Source of the DNA: Bacteroidales bacterium
GTDB taxonomy: Bacteria; Bacteroidota; Bacteroidia; Bacteroidales; B18-G4
Direction of reading: 5' to 3'
DNA length: 16,247 bases
Assembly: GCA_030618905.1 (NCBI GenBank)
Contig: JAUXCL010000031.1
Location: 1 to 16,247 of the forward strand
The notes under the pieces are model-generated. The model ran no database searches. It was not told the origin of the DNA and saw only the letters and a program-made list of their open reading frames with translations. This document shows, piece by piece, positions 7,784 to 13,413 of the stretch. The position numbers and the translations under genes were made by a program. Every line of letters begins with the position of its first letter. The stretch's first letter is position 1.

Positions 7784-8779
7784 TTAAGGTATGGTTCTTA
7801 AAATTGTATTTCTGAGTAGGAATTCAAGCAAAAGCAGTAGAATGGCCATTAAAGCAAGTGGAAGAAATTCTTCATTCTTCTGTTTGAATTCTGTAACATC
7901 TATTTTAGATTTTTCCAACTGGTCTATTTCTCTGTATATTTCTTCCAGCTTTTGATTGGAAGTGGCCCTGAAATACCTTCCTTCCGTTGCTTCGGCTACC
8001 TGTTGAAGCAATTGTTCATCAATTTTTACCTCCATGTTCTGGTACTGGATCCCAAATGGTGTTTGCACCGGATACGGAGCTGTTCCCATTGAGCCCACAC
8101 CAATGGTATAGATCCTTACCCCATAAAGCCTGGCAATCTCTGCTGCTGAGATGGGATCCACCGAACCAGCATTATTCACGCCATCCGTGATCAGAATGAC
8201 GACCTTGGAGATGGCTTCGCTCTCCTTTAGCCGCGAGACAGAGGTTGCCAGTCCATCCCCAATGGCTGTGCCATCTTCAATCATTCCGCTTTTAATGTCC
8301 TTAAATAAGTTCTCAATAATGCTATGGTCTGTCGTTAATGGTGATTGCGTAAAGGTTTCACCGCTAAAGATTACCAATCCAACCCTGTCGTTGGGCCTTC
8401 CCCGGATAAAGTCAGATGCCACAGCTTTTGCTGCTTCAAGGCGGTCAGGACGTAAATCCTGGGCCAGCATGCTGCTGGAAACATCCAGGGCCATGATGAT
8501 GTCAATACCTTCAATGCTGACGTCTTTCCTGCTCAGGCTGGATTGGGGCCTGGCCAGGACAAGGATCAGCAAGGCAACTGCCAGGATACGGAAGACAAAT
8601 AATGCATGATAGAGGTACTGTTTGAAGCTCATCCTTTTTTGTATATACTCATCCCTTGAGGAAACCTGCAAAGTCGGATGACTGGTCCTGACTTTATACC
8701 AATACCATAATCCCATGAGTGGGATCAGGATGAGCAGGTATAAAAACCCCGGATTAGCAAATTCTATATTGTCAAACAT
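7784..8779 (-). CDS. batA: BatA: membrane-anchored VWA-domain protein
   Basis: I place the start at the ATG whose first base is 8779, giving 331 residues. An in-frame TTG one codon upstream (8782) is possible but less likely. The ATG overlaps the stop of the preceding gene by one base (TGATG), so translational coupling is expected. There are two N-terminal membrane helices (about 11-28 and 60-76), a VWA domain (about 92-285) and a C-terminal hydrophobic helix (about 305-322). The metal site is complete: D99-V-S101-S-S103, T171 in GTAIGDG and D199 in ITDGVN. Architecture, order and length fit BatA. BatA and BatB share the same layout and are probably products of an old duplication. They likely form the membrane-embedded VWA core of the Bat complex. 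Confidence 0.92.
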   Translation of the reverse strand: MFDNIEFANPGFLYLLILIPLMGLWYWYKVRTSHPTLQVSSRDEYIQKRMSFKQYLYHALFVFRILAVALLILVLARPQSSLSRKDVSIEGIDIIMALDVSSSMLAQDLRPDRLEAAKAVASDFIRGRPNDRVGLVIFSGETFTQSPLTTDHSIIENLFKDIKSGMIEDGTAIGDGLATSVSRLKESEAISKVVILITDGVNNAGSVDPISAAEIARLYGVRIYTIGVGSMGTAPYPVQTPFGIQYQNMEVKIDEQLLQQVAEATEGRYFRATSNQKLEEIYREIDQLEKSKIDVTEFKQKNEEFLPLALMAILLLLLEFLLRNTILRTIP

Positions 8780-9777
8780 CAATTCAATACTTTGGCAGGT
8801 GTTTCCTGGTTGTTTTTTGCTGTTTCTTCAGTATTTTCTTCCTGGACTAAAATGGTCTTTTTGACAAATTCTATACTATTGCTCAGACTATTATCATTGT
8901 CCAATGGCAGTGGTTTTTCTTTGGCAAACTTGACCAGGTCGGCCAGGGTCAGGGTTTGGCCAAGTTTGCTTTTGATCTCTACATCTGTAAGGTCTTCACG
9001 CAAAGTGCTCATGATCTCATCGGTGGTCATTTCCACAGCATTGATCGCAAATCTATTCTCAATATAGAGGCGGACGATATCTGTCATCGCCGTGTAATAC
9101 TCCTTCACTCTTCCGGCTTGCCATAGTTTTTGAAGGCGAAGGTCTTCCAGATCATTAAGTGCGATAACATGAGCAGGTAATTTGGGTTTGGACCTGATCT
9201 TAAACACCGGTTCTGCACTTTTCCGCTTTTTGAGGTAATAAAATATCAAAAGGCCCAATAAAACGATACCCATACCTCCCAGTATCCACGGCAATGCTTC
9301 CGCAAAGGTATAAGGGGCAGTCAAGGGAGCTTTGATGACCTTGATGGCTTTGGAGGTATCCACTTCCACAGTATGAATCCGGATATAAAATGGCCTTGTT
9401 TCTGCCAATTCAGTTACCGTGTCATCTTTAGCTCCATGGAAAAAACGAACAGGAGGGACCAGGTATACTCCCGAGTCAAATCCTGTGATCAGGAGGTTTT
9501 GAAAATAGGTCTTGAGGTTTTTATTGTCTGAGGGCAGTGTGTCAACGCCAGTCTTTTTAACGATTTCAATGTACTGCGTCAGTGTATCCTCAAAGGCAGG
9601 CCAGGATACCAGGTGGTCTGAAGGAACAGTAAGTTCAAATCTGAGGTTTACCTGGTCACCAATCAGTAATGAGTCCGATTCCAGAGTGGCAAGGGCTTCA
9701 GCCTGTTGTCCTCCGGCGCGGCTGGCGATGACCAGGAAGACGCCTGAAATAATAATATGTATAATATTCCTGATCAT
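8779..9777 (-). CDS. BatD-like membrane protein with DUF4381-type tail
   Basis: The protein has 332 residues: a signal peptide (about 1-23, ending AGGQQ), a periplasmic beta-rich domain (about 25-140, with SDSLLIGDQVNLRFELTV resembling BatD Ig-like repeats), a membrane helix (about 163-182) followed by KKRK, and a cytosolic tail. The tail at about 226-289 contains YYTAM, LYIENRFAI, EMTTDEIM, TLTLADLVKFAKEKP and resembles the C-terminal tail of BatD in this operon. Bat operons of Bacteroidetes commonly carry a gene of this type between the DUF58 gene and batA, often labelled hypothetical or DUF4381-like. The ATG at 9777 lies 4 bases after the DUF58 stop, and the stop overlaps batA. It probably joins the BatA/BatB complex as a BatD paralogue. 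The family name is inferred by eye. Confidence 0.8.
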   Translation of the reverse strand: MIRNIIHIIISGVFLVIASRAGGQQAEALATLESDSLLIGDQVNLRFELTVPSDHLVSWPAFEDTLTQYIEIVKKTGVDTLPSDNKNLKTYFQNLLITGFDSGVYLVPPVRFFHGAKDDTVTELAETRPFYIRIHTVEVDTSKAIKVIKAPLTAPYTFAEALPWILGGMGIVLLGLLIFYYLKKRKSAEPVFKIRSKPKLPAHVIALNDLEDLRLQKLWQAGRVKEYYTAMTDIVRLYIENRFAINAVEMTTDEIMSTLREDLTDVEIKSKLGQTLTLADLVKFAKEKPLPLDNDNSLSNSIEFVKKTILVQEENTEETAKNNQETPAKVLN

Positions 9778-9781
9778 TAGA

Positions 9782-10663
9782 TTACAGCCTGGCTTCCCTC
9801 ATCTTAAATAGTTTCATAAGCGGCCTGACATAATCCTCATCAGTCCGGATATTCACATAATCCACTCCGCTTCTCTTGAATAGTGATGTTAGAAAATGAT
9901 CTTGTTCCTTCCATCTCCTGGCATAATGCTTTCTGAGTTTGGAACTTGAAGTATCAACCCATGATGAGGAATTACGTTCTTTATCATATATTTTCACCAA
10001 CCCGATATTGGGCAGTTCAACTTCACGGGGATCAAAAATTCGTATGGCACCGACATCGTGTTTGTTCCCTGCAATTTTTAGTGCATTATCGAAATCCTTA
10101 TCCATAAAATCAGAGATCAGGAATGCAGTACACCTTTTTTTCAGCGCATTGGTAAGGAAACGCAATGCTTCCGAAATATTAGTCTGCTGGCTTTCAGGTT
10201 TGAAATCAATCAATTCCCTGATAATCCTCAAAATATGTGTGGTGCCTTTCTTTGGGGGGATGAACTTTTCAATGATGTCACTGAAAAAGATAACACCCAC
10301 TTTGTCATTGTTATGAATTGCGGAAAATGCAAGAACTGCAGCAATTTCTGTCATCTGCTCTTCTTTAAGCTGGAGCTGCGTTCCGAATTCATTCGAGCCA
10401 CTCACATCGATCAGCAGCATCACTGTCAACTCACGCTCTTCATCAAATATTTTAATATAAGGATGGTTGAACCTGGCTGTAACATTCCAGTCGATATTCC
10501 TGATATCATCTCCGAATTGGTATTCACGTACTTCGCTGAATGCCATTCCTCTGCCCTTGAAAGCACTGTGATATTGCCCGGAGAATATCTGATTAGATAA
10601 TCCCCGGGTTTTAATCTCAATCTTTCTGACTTTTTTAATGATATCGGAAGTGTCTAATTCCAT
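9782..10663 (-). CDS. DUF58 domain protein of the MoxR/Bat operon
   Basis: The protein has 293 residues, with no signal peptide and no membrane helix, so it is predicted to be cytosolic. The DUF58 signature is clear at about residues 38-77 (GRGMAFSEVREYQFGDD, then IRNIDWNVTAR and IFDEERE). A VWA-like fold follows, with D86-V-S88-G-S90 resembling a metal-binding site. DUF58 genes nearly always follow moxR genes, and the product is thought to be a partner or adaptor of the ATPase. It lies 64 bases downstream of moxR and 4 bases before the next gene. The start ATG at 10663 gives the usual family length of about 290 residues. Confidence 0.92.
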   Translation of the reverse strand: MELDTSDIIKKVRKIEIKTRGLSNQIFSGQYHSAFKGRGMAFSEVREYQFGDDIRNIDWNVTARFNHPYIKIFDEERELTVMLLIDVSGSNEFGTQLQLKEEQMTEIAAVLAFSAIHNNDKVGVIFFSDIIEKFIPPKKGTTHILRIIRELIDFKPESQQTNISEALRFLTNALKKRCTAFLISDFMDKDFDNALKIAGNKHDVGAIRIFDPREVELPNIGLVKIYDKERNSSSWVDTSSSKLRKHYARRWKEQDHFLTSLFKRSGVDYVNIRTDEDYVRPLMKLFKMREARL

Positions 10664-10716
10664 CCTTTTATTATGTAAGCAAAATCAACTATTAACCCAA
10701 TCATATGAATTTCTTG

Positions 10717-10744
10717 CAGTCGTACCATTAGGGTACTTCGACTG
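10717..10744 (-). other. Bulged stem-loop across the moxR stop codon
   Basis: CAGTCGTACC at 10717-10726 pairs with GGTA (10732-10735) and CGACTG (10739-10744), with a 3-base bulge on one side and a 5-base loop, giving about 10 base pairs. The loop includes the moxR stop codon. No T-run follows. It may be an RNA processing or stability element separating moxR from the rest of the operon, or chance. Confidence 0.3.
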
Positions 10745-11720
10745 TATTCAGAATTTCGTTGATAATTTCTTCTGATGTGATATTTTCTGCCTCCGCTTCA
10801 TATGTCAATCCAATCCTGTGTCTCAGTACATCATGTGTGACGGCACGGATATCTTCCGGAATAACGTATCCACGGCGTTTGATAAAAGCATAGGCTTTGG
10901 CGGCAAGGGCCAGGTTGATACTTGCCCTGGGAGATGCCCCGAAGTTAATCATGTTTTCAAACTTTTTCAGCTTGTAATCAGCTGGAAACCTCGAAGCAAA
11001 GACAATATCAGTAATGTAGTTTTCAATTTTTTCGTCCAGGTATACTTCCCTGACAATATTTCTGGCTGAGATGATATCCTTTGGTTTGAGGATTTTATTG
11101 GTATGGGGGAATGAGCTGCTGATATTTTGCCTGAGGATCAGTTTTTCCTCATCCTTATTTGGGTAACCGATCACGACTTTGAGCATAAAGCGGTCAACCT
11201 GTGCTTCAGGCAAGGGGTAAGTACCTTCTTGTTCAATTGGGTTTTGTGTGGCCATAACCAGGAATGGTTCTTCGAGGGGGTAGCTGTGGTCACCAATGGT
11301 AACCTGACGTTCCTGCATGGCTTCCAATAAAGCACTCTGAACTTTTGCCGGCGACCTGTTTATCTCATCTGCCAGGATAAAGTTGGCGAAGAGAGGTCCC
11401 TTTCTAACTACAAATTCCTCTTTTTTCTGGCTGTATATCAGTGTTCCCAATAAGTCAGCCGGCAAAAGATCAGGTGTGAACTGAATCCTGCTGAACTTTG
11501 CGTCGATGGTATTGGCCAGCGAGTTTATGGCCAGCGTTTTTGCCAATCCCGGCACGCCTTCAAGCAGGATGTGACCGTTTGATAATAACCCAATTAATAA
11601 TCTTTCTATCATGTGCTTTTGTCCTATAATGACCTTGTGCATTTCCATGCTTATCATGTCGACAAAAGCGCTTTCCTTTTGAATACGTTCGTTTAACTCT
11701 TTTATGTCAGTCTGGATCAT
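10728..11720 (-). CDS. moxR: MoxR-family AAA+ ATPase, first gene of the bat operon
   Basis: I choose the ATG at 11720, giving 330 residues, the usual MoxR length. An in-frame TTG at 11777 would add 19 residues without family resemblance and lies upstream of the predicted transcription start. The AAA+ motifs are intact: Walker A GVPGLAKT at 55-62 (the MoxR variant), Walker B FILADEINR at 114-122, sensor 1 ATQNP at 157-161, the PEAQVDRF segment at 171-178 and sensor 2 GASPRAS at 261-267. MoxR ATPases act as chaperones that remodel VWA-domain proteins or load metals into them, and BatA and BatB downstream are the likely clients. No membrane segment is present. The following gene starts after 64 bases, a gap that contains no promoter match. 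Confidence 0.94.
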   Translation of the reverse strand: MIQTDIKELNERIQKESAFVDMISMEMHKVIIGQKHMIERLLIGLLSNGHILLEGVPGLAKTLAINSLANTIDAKFSRIQFTPDLLPADLLGTLIYSQKKEEFVVRKGPLFANFILADEINRSPAKVQSALLEAMQERQVTIGDHSYPLEEPFLVMATQNPIEQEGTYPLPEAQVDRFMLKVVIGYPNKDEEKLILRQNISSSFPHTNKILKPKDIISARNIVREVYLDEKIENYITDIVFASRFPADYKLKKFENMINFGASPRASINLALAAKAYAFIKRRGYVIPEDIRAVTHDVLRHRIGLTYEAEAENITSEEIINEILNTVEVP

Positions 11721-11744
11721 GTTGTCTTTTTTAAATTCCAGAAG

Positions 11745-11777
11745 CAAAGATAGCCCATGTATATCCAATGATTCCAA
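11745..11777 (-). promoter_or_regulatory. Candidate promoter of the moxR-bat operon
   Basis: The minus strand shows TATCTTTG (complement of 11745-11752), matching the -7 consensus TAnnTTTG, and TTG (complement of 11775-11777) 22 bases upstream as a -33 element. The spacing is one base longer than the usual range. Transcription would start near 11738, about 18 bases before the moxR ATG at 11720. Confidence 0.5.
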
Positions 11778-11784
11778 GCATTTA

Positions 11785-11822
11785 TGTTAAAATATGTTAA
11801 ATGCTTTGTTAAGAATTGTTAA
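11785..11822. repeat. Four TGTTAA hexamers with 10/12/10-bp phasing
   Basis: Exact copies of TGTTAA (TTAACA on the minus strand) start at 11785, 11795, 11807 and 11817. The steps of 10, 12 and 10 bp keep all copies on nearly the same face of the helix. The array ends about 8 bases upstream of the -33 element of the moxR promoter, covering about -47 to -84. This is where an activator or a curved upstream element would lie. Confidence 0.5.
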
Positions 11823-11870
11823 GCGGATTTTAAGAGCTATGAGACAGGTGGTATTTACATTGGATTTTCT

Positions 11871-11912
11871 CGTCATGCGTCATGCCTGCCGGCAGGCAGG
11901 TCATTCGTCACG
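11871..11912. repeat. GC-rich 16-bp palindrome flanked by CGTCATG repeats
   Basis: TGCCTGCCGGCAGGCA at 11883-11898 is a perfect palindrome. To its left are two tandem CGTCATG copies (11871-11884), and to its right are GTCATTCGTCACG-like pieces. It is much richer in GC than its surroundings and lies just after the merR stop codon. It may serve as a transcription stop for merR, although no T-run follows, or it may be a copy of a dispersed REP-like repeat. Confidence 0.5.
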
Positions 11913-11917
11913 GGAAA

Positions 11918-12253
11918 TTAAATTTCTTTTTTAATATCTTCCAGGAACCCCTTCACCTTTTTAAGTGATTTAATGATTTCAAAGGTATGTTCAGTTTCTT
12001 CAGGATTTTCTTTGAGCTTTTGTTTGGCACCGCTAAGGGTGTATCCCTGCTCTTTAACAAGGTTATAAATGAGGTGGAAATGATCAACATCTTGCTGGGT
12101 GAAGAAGCGGTTGCCTTTTTTGTTTTTATGGGGTTGGATGATGTCGAATTCCTTTTCCCAGAACCTGATAAGAGATGTGTTCAAATCAAACATCCCGGCA
12201 ACTTCACCTATACTGTAATAGACCTTTCCGGTATCCATGTTTTCAGGAGACAT
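11918..12253 (-). CDS. Small MerR-family transcriptional regulator
   Basis: The protein has 111 residues. A MerR-type winged helix-turn-helix occupies about residues 12-82: YYSIGEVAGMFDLNTSLIRFWEKEF, then GNRFFTQQDVDHFHLIYNLVKEQGYTLSGAKQKL. Only a short helical tail of about 30 residues follows, with no cysteines and no ligand-binding domain, so it is not a classical metal or drug sensor. The ATG at 12253 is used; ATG at 12238 would still keep the whole domain. It follows the M23 peptidase gene after 51 bases with no promoter match in between, so the two are probably co-transcribed. Its targets are unknown. The pairing of this regulator, the peptidase and alaS is, as I recall, common in Bacteroidetes. 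Confidence 0.88.
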   Translation of the reverse strand: MSPENMDTGKVYYSIGEVAGMFDLNTSLIRFWEKEFDIIQPHKNKKGNRFFTQQDVDHFHLIYNLVKEQGYTLSGAKQKLKENPEETEHTFEIIKSLKKVKGFLEDIKKEI

Positions 12254-12304
12254 AAAAAAGTGAAATTAATACATTAAAGATAAACAAAATCGGAAATACT
12301 TCGC

Positions 12305-13270
12305 TTATGACAGGACCTGGTTGTCTTTTGATGCCAACTCCCTGACTTTTTCAAATTCTTCCGGAGTAAAGTCATTATAGAAGTAATTGACGGGATCTAT
12401 CTTTTTATTGTTATAGACTACTTCATAGTGTACGTGTGGGGAACGTGACAAACCAGTATTCCCAACATATCCAATGATCTCACCACGTTTTACCTTGCCA
12501 TGTTTCTTAACGATAATGGTTTTCATATGGCCATAAAGGGTCTGGTAGCCATAACCATGGTCAATAATGACGGTTTTCCCATATCCGCCATGCCTTCCAA
12601 CCAACTTGACCTTACCATCACCGGTTGCATAAATTGGGGTGCCTGAAGGAGCTGAAATATCAATACCATAATGCATCCTGCGGTACTTCAGGATGGGATG
12701 AAAACGCATGCCATATCCGGAAACAATCCTGCCTTCACCCTTTTTAATGGGCTGGATGGCCGGGATGCATGCCAGCATCTCAGCTTTATTTTTGGCAAGC
12801 CTGAAAACTTCATCAAAGGATTTGGATTGTATAACTGTTTGACTGGTCAATTGATCCAGTCTCTGAGTCGTTTCAATAATAATTTCTGAATTGTTATAAC
12901 CATCGAGACGGGCATACCTGTCCACACCTCCATATCCGGCATTTCTGATAGACCATTCAATGGGTTCAGACTCAAAAATAACCCGGTATATATTATCATC
13001 CCGTTCCTGCATATCCGTCAGGACATGAGCAACCTGGTCGAGACGGTCATCCAGGATCTCATATTGAAGCTTATATTGCTCAATTTCTCTTTGCAGCATC
13101 CGTTCCTTCGGAGAATCAAATACCACATACGCAACAATAATGATTACCGTTGAAAAAGCAAGTCCTGTAAAGAAATACCCAAGCAAACGCAATAAGAGGG
13201 ATTTAGCAGTACGACGGACCTTATCGTATGTCAGAGATTTGGGATTATAACGATATTTAACCTTAGCCAT
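12305..13270 (-). CDS. Membrane-anchored M23 (LytM-like) peptidase
   Basis: The protein has 321 residues. A basic N-terminus is followed by one membrane helix (about 33-51), a coiled-coil region (about 54-92), a linker and a C-terminal M23 domain (about 180-295). The zinc ligands H200 and D204 (HYGID) and H281 (HVHYEV) and the catalytic-type histidines H248 (YGHM) and H279 are all present. It should therefore be an active peptidoglycan endopeptidase, unlike degenerate LytM activators such as EnvC. One helix with the bulk outside places the enzyme in the periplasm, tethered to the inner membrane. It is transcribed divergently from alaS and is followed by the merR gene. Likely roles are cell-wall growth or remodelling; the cut bond is not shown by the sequence. 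Confidence 0.93.
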   Translation of the reverse strand: MAKVKYRYNPKSLTYDKVRRTAKSLLLRLLGYFFTGLAFSTVIIIVAYVVFDSPKERMLQREIEQYKLQYEILDDRLDQVAHVLTDMQERDDNIYRVIFESEPIEWSIRNAGYGGVDRYARLDGYNNSEIIIETTQRLDQLTSQTVIQSKSFDEVFRLAKNKAEMLACIPAIQPIKKGEGRIVSGYGMRFHPILKYRRMHYGIDISAPSGTPIYATGDGKVKLVGRHGGYGKTVIIDHGYGYQTLYGHMKTIIVKKHGKVKRGEIIGYVGNTGLSRSPHVHYEVVYNNKKIDPVNYFYNDFTPEEFEKVRELASKDNQVLS

Positions 13271-13329
13271 AATCTTGTTTCGAAATGTAATAGAACGTTT
13301 AGTTTTTATTTTTACGCATTATAAGGCAA

Positions 13330-13359
13330 CAAAGTTAGTATTTTCACCTAAATTTGCAA
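13330..13359 (-). promoter_or_regulatory. Candidate promoter of the M23 peptidase-merR unit
   Basis: The minus strand reads TTG (complement of 13357-13359), a 19-base spacer, then TAACTTTG (complement of 13330-13337). Both elements and the spacing fit the Bacteroidetes consensus. Transcription would start near 13323, about 53 bases before the ATG at 13270. Confidence 0.5.
13349..13356 (+). promoter_or_regulatory. Candidate -7 box of the alaS promoter
   Basis: TAAATTTG matches TAnnTTTG on the plus strand and lies about 58 bases upstream of the alaS ATG. No good TTG is found at the -33 spacing. The box sits within the -33/-7 spacer of the divergent peptidase promoter. Confidence 0.4.
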
Positions 13360-13394
13360 TCTTATTAAAATAAAAAATTCAACAACACGTAGTT

Positions 13395-13410
13395 AACAAT
13401 TGTTGATCAA
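13395..13410 (+). promoter_or_regulatory. Overlapping small palindromes just before the alaS start codon
   Basis: AACAATTGTT (13395-13404) overlaps TTGATCAA (13403-13410), ending three bases before the ATG. No Shine-Dalgarno sequence is visible here. The palindromes cover the ribosome landing site and could be a protein-binding site or weak hairpin. Confidence 0.2.
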
Positions 13411-13413
13411 TTT

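Noticed and set aside
8151..8609. Open frame of 152 codons antisense to batA
   Set aside because: It is fully covered by the intact VWA domain of batA and its product is a low-information Ser/Leu-rich shadow with no recognisable domain.
8780..8782. TTG as the batA start codon
   Set aside because: An ATG follows immediately and overlaps the upstream stop as TGATG, a common coupling arrangement; the TTG adds only one residue.
11721..11777. 19-residue N-terminal extension of MoxR from a TTG codon
   Set aside because: The extension overlaps the predicted promoter and transcription start, uses a rare start codon and lacks family resemblance, while the ATG at 11720 gives the usual length.
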